This document shows, piece by piece, positions 27,033 to 37,100 of a DNA stretch of 64,000 bases. Source of the DNA: Halomonas binhaiensis (GTDB lineage Bacteria > Pseudomonadota > Gammaproteobacteria > Pseudomonadales > Halomonadaceae); NCBI RefSeq assembly GCF_008329985.2, contig NZ_CP038437.2, positions 2,604,001 to 2,668,000 on the forward strand, in the 5' to 3' direction. The position numbers were made by a program, and so were the translations under genes. How positions within the stretch are numbered: the first letter of the stretch is position 1; each line of letters opens with the position of its first letter. The notes under the pieces were generated by a model that had not been told where the DNA came from, ran no database searches, and worked only from the letters and a program-made list of their open reading frames with translations.

Positions 27033-27779
27033 TCACAAAAGCGGCCGAGAGGCCAACTCAAGCCCCAGCGCGATCAAGAAGAACAGGAAGCACTGACGAA
27101 ACCGCTTGGGGCTGATCCGCATGCGCACATATTGGCCAGCCCACATGCCAATCAGTGCAGGTACGATGGCCATCGCCGATGTGCCTAATTGCGAGACCTG
27201 GAAAGCCCCATGGGCGAACAGCCCTGCTGCCAGCGCTATCGTGGACGTGGTGAAAGACAAGCCCAGAGCCTGCACCAGCTCTTCCCTGCTCATGTTCAGC
27301 GAGCCCAGGTACGGGACGGCAGGCATCACGAAGACACCTGTGGCGCCGGTCACGACACCGGTGATCAACCCAACAAGCGGCGACAGCCGCCTTTCCAGGG
27401 CCGCGGGAACAGAAAAGGCTGGGGCGATAAGCGCATACCCGGCATAGGCCATCAGCGCGACGCCGAGCCAACACCCGGACCAGACCGGATCTACCCGCAC
27501 CAGTAACGCAGCACCACCGACAGTGCCCAGGATGATGCCCAGCATCATTGGCCAGAATCGGCGTATCAGCTGCGCGACCGATGGGCCGTAAAACAGCTGC
27601 CAGACATTGGTCACGAAAGACGGGATGACGAGAATGGCGGCAGCACTGGCCGGTGGCATCACCGTACCAAGCAAGCCCATGGCAACTGTCGGCAGCCCCA
27701 TTCCGGTAACGCCTTTCACCACACCAGCAGCCAGAAAGGTGCCGACAAGGAACAAAAGGTACGAGATGGCATCGTGCAT
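27033..27779 (-). CDS. TauE/SafE-family sulfite/anion exporter
   Basis: 248 residues, about eight membrane helices in two homologous halves: the first begins FLVGTFLAAGVVKGVTGMGL, the second around LVGLITGVVTGATGVFVMPA, which is the TSUP repeat pattern. Exports sulfite, sulfoacetate or other organic anions in known members. The C-terminal helix ends FLIALGLELASRPLL. It is divergent from a LysR gene with a palindrome between them. Confidence 0.88.
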   Translation of the reverse strand: MHDAISYLLFLVGTFLAAGVVKGVTGMGLPTVAMGLLGTVMPPASAAAILVIPSFVTNVWQLFYGPSVAQLIRRFWPMMLGIILGTVGGAALLVRVDPVWSGCWLGVALMAYAGYALIAPAFSVPAALERRLSPLVGLITGVVTGATGVFVMPAVPYLGSLNMSREELVQALGLSFTTSTIALAAGLFAHGAFQVSQLGTSAMAIVPALIGMWAGQYVRMRISPKRFRQCFLFFLIALGLELASRPLL

Positions 27780-27861
27780 GGCAGGCTCTCACTGAGGAAC
27801 GGCTGAGAGCCAAATTGAAACTTGAGGCGGCACCTCGCACAATGCGGAATCATCAGCCCAC

Positions 27862-27880
27862 CCTTCGGATAATCCGAAGG
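27862..27880. promoter_or_regulatory. Palindromic operator between tauE-like exporter and LysR gene
   Basis: CCTTCGGAT-A-ATCCGAAGG, a perfect 9-bp inverted repeat around one base. It contains the LysR T-N11-A box (TCGGATAATCCGA). It lies 18 bp before the LysR start and 82 bp before the exporter start. Confidence 0.7.
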
Positions 27881-27898
27881 CTTGTGCGAGGACTTCCC

Positions 27899-28795
27899 AT
27901 GCGGCTCGATCTGGCAGACCTACATCTGTTCCTGTGCATCGTGGATAGCGGCAGCATCACCGCAGGCGCAGCGCGTGCCAACCTGGCCTTGGCGTCGGCC
28001 AGCGAGCGGATGCGCAATATGGAAAGTGTTGCCGGCGTAGCGTTGCTGGAAAGGCGCTCACGGGGAAGTGTCACGACCGAGGCTGGAGAGGCATTGGCAC
28101 ACCACGCACGCTTGATACTCCGCCAGCAGGACATTCTGAAAGGTGAGCTACAGGACTTCGCTGTTGGTGCTCGAGGAACCATCCACCTCTACACCAACAC
28201 CGCAGCACTGACGGAATTTCTCCCCAGCCGGCTTGCTCCCTGGTTGGCGGACCGGCCTCGCTTGCGCATTGAGCTCAAGGAACGTACCAGTGCCGATATC
28301 GTCCGCGCCATTGCTTCCGGGTTGGCAGAAGCCGGTATTGTGTCCGACGCCATCAGCGCAGAAGGCCTGCAGCTGCACCCTGTCGCGAAGGATCATTTGG
28401 TATTGATCGTGCCTCAGAAGCATCCCCTAGCCCATCGCAACAAGATCCAACTCGCGGAGGTGCTTGATCAACCCTTCGTAGGCCTGTCCCAGGGTAGCGC
28501 CCTGCAAGACCATATCGACGACCAGGCGCGCGTAGCTGGAAGCCTTCTCGACTACCGAATTCGCATGAGAGCCTACGAAGGCGTGTGTGAGATGGTCACC
28601 CACGGGATAGGCATCGGGATTTTGCCCCAGAACATCGCCAGGCGTTACAAACGACGGTACGCCTATCGAACCCTGTTGCTGACCGATGACTGGGCACGTC
28701 GGCAACTATGCCTGTGTTTCAAGAACTGGAAAGAATTGTCAGCGCCCATGCAAAGCTTGCTTATCCATTTGGGAGCTGACACCGGTACGTTCTGA
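27899..28795 (+). CDS. LysR-family transcriptional regulator
   Basis: 298 residues. N-terminal winged helix MRLDLADLHLFLCIVDSGSI through ARANLALASASERMRNMES (about 1-40), then a PBP-like effector domain (GARGTIHLYTNTAALTEFLP, GIGIGILPQNIARRY). The family pairs with TauE/SafE transporters in many proteobacteria. ATG 27899 has GAGGA 7 nt upstream; in-frame codons from 27815 cross the palindrome and are not supported. Likely regulates the divergent exporter. Confidence 0.9.
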   Translation: MRLDLADLHLFLCIVDSGSITAGAARANLALASASERMRNMESVAGVALLERRSRGSVTTEAGEALAHHARLILRQQDILKGELQDFAVGARGTIHLYTNTAALTEFLPSRLAPWLADRPRLRIELKERTSADIVRAIASGLAEAGIVSDAISAEGLQLHPVAKDHLVLIVPQKHPLAHRNKIQLAEVLDQPFVGLSQGSALQDHIDDQARVAGSLLDYRIRMRAYEGVCEMVTHGIGIGILPQNIARRYKRRYAYRTLLLTDDWARRQLCLCFKNWKELSAPMQSLLIHLGADTGTF

Positions 28796-28972
28796 GAGCT
28801 CTCCAAGGCCAAGCCCCGCCACAGTGGGTCTTGAACTTATGCGCCATCGTTGCCGAGAAGCGTCGTCGTCCAGCTGCCAATGCTTGATGGAACGGGTCAG
28901 GCTCGTTCTTATAGGATTGATCCTTGCCCCAATGCGGGCTTAATACACAACAACAGGTACGGGCTGCTCACC
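28796..28972. other. Gap at the left boundary of the T6SS cargo island
   Basis: 177 bp with no recognisable gene, tRNA or att-like repeat. Base composition shifts from GC-rich to more AT-rich here, so it probably contains the island junction. Confidence 0.4.
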
Positions 28973-29203
28973 TTATCGCCACCAACACCATATTTTCCAG
29001 ATAACCGCGATCAACAACACGCAGAAAATTATCGCCGCGATCACTCCGGTACCCGCCAATAAATTACCAAGGCCAGCTATTGGCTCAGAACAACCAAGTC
29101 CACCAAAACCAAAAGCACAGTAATTCGATATGTAGTAGTTTGTGACAGCAGCGACAAGTGCTGATATCACAGTGGCAATCAACAGCAACGCGAATGAATT
29201 CAT
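28973..29203 (-). CDS. Small cysteine-rich membrane protein at the end of the T6SS cargo operon
   Basis: 76 residues from ATG 29203 (MNSFALLLIATVISALVAAV). Two hydrophobic helices flank a loop with YCAFGFGGLGCSEPIAGLGN and the C-terminus reads FCVLLIAVIWKIWCWWR. It starts 54 bp after the Tli4-like gene on the same strand. No family recognised. It could be an extra immunity factor or simply a small hypothetical; no clear ribosome site is seen. Confidence 0.5.
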   Translation of the reverse strand: MNSFALLLIATVISALVAAVTNYYISNYCAFGFGGLGCSEPIAGLGNLLAGTGVIAAIIFCVLLIAVIWKIWCWWR

Positions 29204-29257
29204 GACGATACATTTATGTGATTGCATGTAGATATCAGCACAAAAGTACACATATTT

Positions 29258-30376
29258 TCAGAATGCTCCTGGCCGAGGATGGAAGGTCCTTGTCACTGCA
29301 TCCCACAACCCTATTGCCTCAGCATCTGTGAGTGAAGGCTTTTCGAGATTCTCCCTATCCTTTTCATCCACCACCATCGAATAGGCCCCATTTTTCAGAA
29401 CAATCACAACCTGAGGGGCAAGCCGATTTCCCTCCAGACTATTGGCCTCCAGAGAAAAATCGGTATAACGAATATCATTGCGGCTGGCCGTATTGGTCAT
29501 TGCCACAAGTAATTCTTCGGCTTGGTCGATGCCCTCCAGCGCCACCTTTCCGTGTCGCAACAAAGCACCATTATCATCCTGGCTCAAGGAATCTTTGGCT
29601 TCGGACAGAGAATCGAGCAGGGTCGTGTCCTGATGTAACCAAGAGTCCGTCGTGATGTTGAAATACACATCCTTTCTTTCCCTGTCGATATAGCGCATGG
29701 TCACGTTCTCAATCCGAAAGGGTGCCTCATGCCCTGGAATAGTGCCCTCAGCACCTCCTGCGAGAAAACCATTCTCGAAACACAGGCCAGGCTTTTCGGG
29801 AATATCACCACTGGCCAGTGGACTTAAATTGTCCAGCAGGTAACGAATCTCCTGCATCCTTCCGGACTTATTGTCAGTCAGATGAGTACGCCACTCAGTG
29901 TACTTATCGTCACTTAGATCAGTGGCTTTGACTGAAACCTTGAACATCGTGTTGTCAATCAATCGATACCCCTCAAGCACCCGCCCTGAATCAGACGTTC
30001 CCGTATCCTCGTTGCGATCAAAGATAACGAGGTCTTCCTCCCGTATTATATTTTTCAGAAACGGGGCATCTTCAGGATCAACACGTTCCATATTCTCTAG
30101 TTCACGTTGCCTTCTGGTAATCAAGCGCTCATACATCTGACGACTCATGGGCTGTGCGCTGATCTTTGCATCGTTGACGCTCAGGGAGCTATAGGCCAAC
30201 TCCATACGCTTGGGCATCTCTACCATGAAGCGGCCAATACATACTTGCGCTAGGCTGTCGGTATATTCCTGTACGGTTCGCTGTTCATCTTCAGTCATAG
30301 CGGGCACTCCCTTATCACAGGCTGCTAGCATGGCGATAGCGACTATCAATAGACATTGCCCCGTGCTCTTGAGCAT
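29258..30376 (-). CDS. T6SS phospholipase immunity lipoprotein (Tli4-like)
   Basis: About 372 residues. MLKSTGQCLLIVAIAMLAAC is a lipoprotein signal with lipobox LAAC, followed by a long soluble domain (VCIGRFMVEMPKRMELAYSS, IIREEDLVIF, LEGYRLIDNTMFKVSVKA) resembling Tli4 immunity proteins. Periplasmic, membrane-anchored location suits neutralising a lipase delivered to the periplasm. I start at ATG 30376 because the signal peptide begins there. ATG 30430, overlapping the lipase stop by 4 bp, adds 18 residues and is the translationally coupled alternative. Confidence 0.82.
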   Translation of the reverse strand: MLKSTGQCLLIVAIAMLAACDKGVPAMTEDEQRTVQEYTDSLAQVCIGRFMVEMPKRMELAYSSLSVNDAKISAQPMSRQMYERLITRRQRELENMERVDPEDAPFLKNIIREEDLVIFDRNEDTGTSDSGRVLEGYRLIDNTMFKVSVKATDLSDDKYTEWRTHLTDNKSGRMQEIRYLLDNLSPLASGDIPEKPGLCFENGFLAGGAEGTIPGHEAPFRIENVTMRYIDRERKDVYFNITTDSWLHQDTTLLDSLSEAKDSLSQDDNGALLRHGKVALEGIDQAEELLVAMTNTASRNDIRYTDFSLEANSLEGNRLAPQVVIVLKNGAYSMVVDEKDRENLEKPSLTDAEAIGLWDAVTRTFHPRPGAF

Positions 30377-30426
30377 GGTCCAACTTTCTAGTTGTTTAAT
30401 GTCACGACGTTTGTGGAAGAGCTGAT

Positions 30427-31992
30427 TCATGAATTAATCCCGCTGGCGACTTCCAGAATGGAGCCCAAGGTAAACCAAAGGGCTTCTTCCTCCTGGTAGG
30501 CAGCACCATGTTCAGTCGGAATCATCATAGAACGCTGCGCCTGGTCAACTCCGACCCGTCCAGAACGTTCAGGAACCGTTGCATCACCGGGTTCATCGTA
30601 ATCGCTGATCGTATAAAGTGTGAATCTAGGACGCCCACTACTATCCAGGTCTTTGGCGACCCTCTCCGTGCCGTACCAGCCGGTACGTCCAAGCATGTTC
30701 ATCGGTGAGTTGATGAATGGGCTACCCGTCCAGGTAACGTTTCCATAACTCGCGAATTCCTCACTGGCGGAATAGAACATGTAGGTCGAGTCATGATATT
30801 GACCGATCATTTGTGCATGAAATTTTCCCACTTTTTGCAAAATAATCTTTGCGTAGGAATTCCACTCCTCCTGCATACTATAGTTCTTCTCGGCACTATC
30901 GGTTATACGGGAGATATCGGGATCGGCTAACTCTGTTTCCAACATCGACCACCATTGGTCCCGTACCAGATAGATCTCGGAATAGGGGTCACTTCCGGTT
31001 GGCAACGATACTTGCTGCTGCCCTTCACGAAAGATCTTCAGCCAACCTGAACCATACTCCGGCGACGGTACCAATTGCAGTGGACCAGGAGCACCGGACA
31101 AAACTGCCGTCATTTCCCTTGCTGTAGCACCTAGCACTGTCGCTGTGGCTCCCCCTCCTTCGGTTCCACATTTCATTCGCCGATAAAACACGGCGGCACC
31201 AGCCGTCGGCATTACGCCATGCACAATGCCCGCTATCTTGCTACTGGCTCCATGGACTTCTGAATAGTAACGCGACACGAGTCCACCCATGGAGTGAGTT
31301 ACCAGGATCACGCGATCACAACGGTGTCCGGCATTCTGGTACCCCATCATGATTTCGTCGACACGTTTCCCGAGGTCCCGTTCGGCAGATTCCTTGTTAG
31401 AGCGTAACCAGTTATATCCGCAGGCATGCACAGGAAAGTGGAAACGTTGTAGAGCCTCCCCACACTTTTCCGCCAGCGCGCCGACATCGCCCACTGATGA
31501 CTGTCCAGCCTGTTGGAGCTGCTGCTTTATACGATCTCTGACTCTCCACCTCTGGAGAATGGAGTGATCATTGAGATTTCTCTCTAACCAGACCAGGAAC
31601 TCGCCATAATACATCTTAGCGACTTCTCCCCAGCCCCGTTCCCGTAACATCGTCTCGTTATCGATGATGCCACCACCACTGGTATACCAGATGCGAGAAA
31701 TGCCATCAGGTATTCCCCCTCCGGGATAAACTGTCGTTTGCTCAGGATTCAGTATGGTCTTTCTTGCTCTGGCGCCTCGTACCAACCAGCCTTTGAGTGA
31801 CCACCCTCCATCCACAAGCCACGTTTGCTCTGTTTCCGTATTAATGAGATTGCTGCCCATCACCCCCGGCACAAAGATGACGGGCACTACCCCTTCATAC
31901 ACAGGCACTTCTGTTACGTGATTCTCGCTTTCCGGCCGCATATGACTACGTGCCGACCCAAAGATATCGTAGATATTGTATGTATCGCTCAT
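30427..31992 (-). CDS. T6SS lipase effector (Tle4/PGAP1-like alpha/beta hydrolase)
   Basis: 521 residues. The oxyanion region VIFVPGVMGSNL (about 38-49) and the nucleophile elbow VTHSMGGL (Ser234) define an alpha/beta hydrolase related to PGAP1/LCAT lipases. A DEPGDATVPERSG stretch and EHGAAY near the C-terminus are candidates for the catalytic Asp and His. The directly following Tli4-like gene and the VgrG upstream identify it as a phospholipase effector attacking target membranes. No signal peptide, consistent with delivery by VgrG. Confidence 0.85.
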   Translation of the reverse strand: MSDTYNIYDIFGSARSHMRPESENHVTEVPVYEGVVPVIFVPGVMGSNLINTETEQTWLVDGGWSLKGWLVRGARARKTILNPEQTTVYPGGGIPDGISRIWYTSGGGIIDNETMLRERGWGEVAKMYYGEFLVWLERNLNDHSILQRWRVRDRIKQQLQQAGQSSVGDVGALAEKCGEALQRFHFPVHACGYNWLRSNKESAERDLGKRVDEIMMGYQNAGHRCDRVILVTHSMGGLVSRYYSEVHGASSKIAGIVHGVMPTAGAAVFYRRMKCGTEGGGATATVLGATAREMTAVLSGAPGPLQLVPSPEYGSGWLKIFREGQQQVSLPTGSDPYSEIYLVRDQWWSMLETELADPDISRITDSAEKNYSMQEEWNSYAKIILQKVGKFHAQMIGQYHDSTYMFYSASEEFASYGNVTWTGSPFINSPMNMLGRTGWYGTERVAKDLDSSGRPRFTLYTISDYDEPGDATVPERSGRVGVDQAQRSMMIPTEHGAAYQEEEALWFTLGSILEVASGINS

Positions 31993-32124
31993 GCCTCACC
32001 TTCCGTTACGAACAGGTTCATTCCCTTGATGCGCTCGCACTACTGAATACTGCAAGCATCCTAACCAGGGTTTCTCGCTCACATTTCAGACCTTATGAAG
32101 CAAAAAAAGGTGAGGCCTGATTAA

Positions 32125-33129
32125 TCATCCAATTCGCTGACCATTGGCATTCACCAGCTCAATGCCATCCAGACCACGTGGGCGATAGAAGATGTCCTTG
32201 CGTGGCTTGACCGGAGTGGTATCAATTCCCGACAAATCAGCCCCAGGAGTGCAAAGCTGCTCTATTTTTTCCGGCCACTTAAACTTTCCTGCCTGGCTGC
32301 GTACTAGCCTGTCAATCAGAGGACCACCTGCGAATAGCCAGACCAGCTTCCGAATAGGACGTGCTATCCAATGCAATACAGCACCATGTTCTGGATGACT
32401 CTGCTGCGTCTGGCTGGGTGGGTGGATCTCAGTTTTATCAACCTTACTCAGATCCGGCTGCACGGCACCAAGCCCCTTTTCCATATAACGACGATAGAAT
32501 TCTAGGCGCAGTAGACTTCCATTAAATCCAACATCTCTCCAGTCCAGAGTGCCATGGACATAGAAAGGTAGCTTCGTATTTCTTTCTTCACGCCTTTCCT
32601 CGACTCCATCATTCCTGATCAAATGATTTGGTTTCGGAAAGCACAATCTTAGGTCGCCACCGTGTACACCATGATTAAAAAACGGCTTGGCACTTCGCCA
32701 CGGAATGGAGTAAGCACCACCTATCGTTGCAACATGCACCATTTGTGCCTGTCGATTGAATCTCATTCCTCCCGTTCTTGCGCCACCAACTTCTAATAAT
32801 AAGAAAAGCCATGCCATAGCAGGAATGACAAGCATTCCGAAACTTACACTTCCCCAACCAGATGAAAACAGGTTATACAGTATAATAGCTAGTACAAAAT
32901 TATGGGCTAAGAAAGCCACATCAACTATATATCGAAATCCAGATGATTTATCAGTACGATGTTCAATAAAAATATCATTATAGTATTTATCATCCCCAAG
33001 ATCATCTTTAAAGCAGGTGTCTTCCGCATACATAGACATATCGATAGTCGGAAGCTCACTATATTCACTATCCTGACGCAAGCTATCAAGCTGCGCTTCA
33101 AAGTCAGTAAGGTGGTTAGGCACAGTCAT
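32125..33129 (-). CDS. DUF6708-like membrane protein, second of two paralogues (probable immunity)
   Basis: 334 residues. An N-terminal soluble part is followed by a hairpin of two hydrophobic helices (FRYIVDVAFLAHNFVLAIIL and SFGMLVIPAMAWLFLLLEV) and a cytoplasmic domain with RFNRQAQMVHVATIGGAYSI. The C-terminus (PGADLSGIDTTPVKPRKDIF to GLDGIELVNANGQRIG) is nearly identical to that of the neighbour at 33160. ATG 33129 has AGGTG upstream. Such proteins accompany T6SS effectors; an immunity role is inferred from membrane location and position after the large effector. Confidence 0.75.
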   Translation of the reverse strand: MTVPNHLTDFEAQLDSLRQDSEYSELPTIDMSMYAEDTCFKDDLGDDKYYNDIFIEHRTDKSSGFRYIVDVAFLAHNFVLAIILYNLFSSGWGSVSFGMLVIPAMAWLFLLLEVGGARTGGMRFNRQAQMVHVATIGGAYSIPWRSAKPFFNHGVHGGDLRLCFPKPNHLIRNDGVEERREERNTKLPFYVHGTLDWRDVGFNGSLLRLEFYRRYMEKGLGAVQPDLSKVDKTEIHPPSQTQQSHPEHGAVLHWIARPIRKLVWLFAGGPLIDRLVRSQAGKFKWPEKIEQLCTPGADLSGIDTTPVKPRKDIFYRPRGLDGIELVNANGQRIG

Positions 33130-33159
33130 GGACAGCACCTATTCCATTTGTCTGGATAA

Positions 33160-34176
33160 TCACCCAATCCGCTGACCTCTAGCATTTACCAGTTCAATAC
33201 CATCCAAACCACATGGACGATAAAATATGTCCTTGCGTGGCTTGACTGGGGTGGTATCAATTCCCGACAGGTCTGCTCCAGGAGAACACAGGCGCTCTAT
33301 TTCTTCCGGCCACTTGAATTTCTGAGCTTGCTTACGAAGAAAACTGTCAATCAGAGGGCCACCTGCAAGTATGCTACCTAATTTGGCAATTGGCGTCAGT
33401 ATCCAGTGAAGCAGCACGCCATGTTCTGGTTGACTCTGCTGGACCTCACTTGGAGGTCGTATGGCACTTGTTTCCACTTTTTCAGGGTTGGGCTGAACTG
33501 CCTCAAAACCTTCTTCCATAAAGCGTCGATAGAATTCTAAACGCAGTAAGCTGCCATCAATGCCAGTATCACGCCAGTCCATAGCCCCGTAGATGGTTAA
33601 AGGTTTTTTGTCATCCTTATACCTAAAGTTCTCTTTTGTTCCATCATGTTTAATCATGACATTCGGCCATGGGAAGAATAGCCTCAGATCGCCACCATGT
33701 ACGCCATGATTGAAAAATGGCTTAACAGACTTCCAAGGTACCGATATAGCGCCACCGACTTGGCCTATATGTACCATCTGTGCTTGTCTATTGAAACGAA
33801 CACCGCCTGTTCTTGCTCCAAACCACTCCGCTAAAAATAGTACCCAAGCAAAGGCTGGGCATATCATGAGGAATAGCACTTCACCAAAGCTAAAATCCTT
33901 CCCTGTAAACAATCCCCATAACAACGTCAAGAGAGAGACATTATGAAAGAAAAATAAAATTACCATTAAGAATCGAAACCGGGAAGGATTATCGATACGA
34001 TGATCAATAAAGATAGGATTATAGTACCTAACCTCACTCAAATCGTCATGAAATACAACATCTTCCGACCACATGGAAACATCCAGTCCCGGAAGTTCAC
34101 TAAACTCATTATGTTGGCGATATTCGTCTAACTGTGCCTCAAAATCAGCACGATCACTTGGCTCGGTCATTGTCAT
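33160..34176 (-). CDS. DUF6708-like membrane protein, first of two paralogues (probable immunity)
   Basis: 338 residues, same layout as the downstream paralogue: two helices (FRFLMVILFFFHNVSLLTLL and a second around VLFLMICPAFAWVLFLAEWF), then VRFNRQAQMVHIGQVGGAIS. The N-terminal half has diverged from its partner while the last 50 residues are almost unchanged. ATG 34176 lies inside the end of the effector gene (23-bp overlap), so the two proteins are made together, as expected for effector and immunity. ATG 34170 or 34179 are alternatives. Confidence 0.76.
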   Translation of the reverse strand: MTMTEPSDRADFEAQLDEYRQHNEFSELPGLDVSMWSEDVVFHDDLSEVRYYNPIFIDHRIDNPSRFRFLMVILFFFHNVSLLTLLWGLFTGKDFSFGEVLFLMICPAFAWVLFLAEWFGARTGGVRFNRQAQMVHIGQVGGAISVPWKSVKPFFNHGVHGGDLRLFFPWPNVMIKHDGTKENFRYKDDKKPLTIYGAMDWRDTGIDGSLLRLEFYRRFMEEGFEAVQPNPEKVETSAIRPPSEVQQSQPEHGVLLHWILTPIAKLGSILAGGPLIDSFLRKQAQKFKWPEEIERLCSPGADLSGIDTTPVKPRKDIFYRPCGLDGIELVNARGQRIG

Positions 34177-37100
34177 CATCTTCGCCATTGATAAGGTAAT
34201 AATCAGGGCTGGCTTCATAATTTGGGTAGTACTTGACTCTGGTATTGCCGATCAACGTCATCGTATCAAATGTCAAGATACCGTAACCCTCATGGGCTTC
34301 TACGTCATCTCTACCGTCAAGGCTATTCTCGACTCCCACCCAATCAAATTCTTGGTACTGATCGATTTCATACCAACTCACCTGGGGCTTCCAGCCAGGA
34401 AACAAAACACTCACAGTACGCGCATCTGACGGAGGTGGTGTTGGTGCTCCCATGCTAGCAGAGGCACCTGAAGCCAATATCTTCAGCCAGGCACGATCAG
34501 AAGACACAGTGGGTTTTTGCCACAATCGATCGAAGTCTCTGAGTTCTTGGGTGTCATCTTCTCCATAAGGTGTCAGAGCTTCCCCTCCCATCAAGCCGAG
34601 AAGTTGGGATGCACGCTGACCATTGCCCCAGATACTGCAGGCAATCCAGTCTGTATAGCGTTGTTCCTCTACAATGCCATCATGCCAGTTCTTCAGAACC
34701 ACATAGAGAGTCTGCACCCCCAGCAAGACCCAACCTACAGGACCTGCTCCCAAAGACGCCACTCTAGCAACGCCTGCAGCAGCACCACCGACGCCACGAG
34801 AAATAGCCACTTCTGCTACCCCCATCGTACCGGAACTAAGGATTGCTCGTTGTCCACCCACTCGAGCAATAGTTTCGAGGTATCCTAATACTCGAGTTTT
34901 TCCGATGAGGTGCAATGTCCCTAATCCTCCAGCACCGGCTTGTAATGTCGCCCCAGAAATTCTGATAGTTTGAGCAGCCCCTGTTTCACTTTCTGCTTGC
35001 TTGGAATCAGAATAGGCCTGGACAAAAGCAGCCAGCGCTGTTAGCCCAATGGCGAAATTATTCCACTTGGCAGAAAGTCCCTCAAAGGCTTTGCCAGCCG
35101 TGGAAGAGCGTGCAGCAAGTCGGGCTGCATCCCGAGAGCGGTCATGGAATGCGGAGCGAATAGCGGAGCCACTGGCACCGGCCAGCAAAGCAGCCGCCCC
35201 GAAATTCAGGCTGTTGGTTAAGGTAATGGCATCCTCTTCATGCAGCTTGGTCAAGGCACTGTTCATAGTCAGTACCGAGGAAAGTAGTCCTCCAACACCC
35301 AAGCCGACTTTCACCCGGTGCCAGAAACGCAGCTGGCTGCCTACCTCATCATATTTCAACTGATAGGCGGTATAGGCTTCGGCCAACTCGTTACCGGCAC
35401 GAATCACGGTGCTGTTTCGGAACCCTTTGGCAATGGTGCCGTTGTTTTCCTTGAGCACCCAACTGCCTAGTTTATCCGTGGGGACACGGCCCTGCTGGAT
35501 CAGAGTACCTTCGGAGGCTTCAAAAGCCGCTCGATAAGGGCTTAGCAGGAATTGAGAAGGATTCCTCAACTTTCCGGCAGCCACTAGCGCCATGGTCACT
35601 TGCGAGATCTGGTTGGAGGATCCATCAGGAGGTAGCGTAGTCACCAACTGCTGCAGCCGTCGTAAAGTCGCCGTCGTGGCTTCGTTCGCACTATGCATCC
35701 CAACTGGAGGGAAAACTCCTTTGGTCAGGTCGATCTCGGCACTGTGCGAATTGGAGATATCGGGCATAGCCGACAGGTCATCGGTGAAGCGCTGAGCGGC
35801 CAGTTGGCGGTCCTGCTCAATATATTCAAGAATCATCGGGTGTCCCATCAACACTCGATACAGAATGGACCCTTGAACGGGGCTTTCGCCCCCCAATTGA
35901 CCGGCAAGATACTGCTCACCCGGCTCGCTGTACGCCAATCCCAATAGTGTGTTGGCCACGACCAGGCGCAGATCCAGGAAATTCAGTGTGTCCTCGTCAT
36001 CGTGCAGATCGATGGTAAGCTGATAACGCTCTTGTAATCCCTGCCAGGCAGTCCATAGTGCATCCGCTGCCTGCGTAATATCGCGATCAAAACCTTCGAG
36101 CTTCCCAGGATGAGCTGCGTGAAAGGCGTCAGCTTCTGCCTGTTTATAGGACGCCAAGCGTTCAGCTCGTGCCGTACTGGCATGTCGTTCGCTATATTCA
36201 GTGGGATCAACGTAGTAATTGGCTCTTACATTGATATCGTTGGCCCGGTCTCTCGCTTCACGAGCGGCCTCGGAGTACTTCTGTTCTCCCAGGGCAAGTA
36301 TCATGTCCCGAACACGCAGCTTTCTGCTCGCTTCGCTGGCATATTCGCCTCGCTCCTCTAGGAAGCCGCCCAGCTGGTTATTCAGTTCACTCAGCACACC
36401 AACAGCATCGTGCATGACCGGCGCCAAGGGCTTACCCTGCCCCTTGCCTTGATTGAGCTGACGAGAAATATTTTCGAGAGTCGCGACGGCTTGATTACCA
36501 TCCGGTACATCATGCAGGCTCTCACTCCAGCGCATATCCAGGCCCCGATTTTCGTAGAGGACACTGGCCATTTCCGGCACGGCAAGATGATTGTCGAGAG
36601 TGCCCTTCACCAGGGCCACGTCCTGCTGGCCTTCGGCCGCCTCAGCCGGCATCACCTTGGTGATGATCTTGCCGCTAAGCGCATCCAGCTGCCCGGACAG
36701 CTGCTCTAGCGTGCCATCGGTCAAGCGAGTATCCGTCACCATCAGGTAAACGGTATCGGCAACCTCGGTTTTCGGTGCAGGGAGGTAAGGAATGGCAGCT
36801 TCCGGGTCAGCATCCCCTTCAGGCAGGAAAGCAAAACGCGCATCGTAGGTTACCTGATAAGGAAGCGTCTTGAACTCTCCTTCCTCGCGATACATCAGAT
36901 AAACGATGCTGCTGGGACGTAAAAGACGTAGCCCCCAAGCCTTATCCCGAGGCGGTTCAGGATATCCGGAGGCAAGACTGTCGCTCACGGTATCGAGAGA
37001 ACACCCCTTCTGACTGACGCCATAGCGAAGAGGATAAAGGGGGATACAGTCAGCCGGATCCGGGATGATCACATGGACATCATCATCACGGTCCTGCGGT

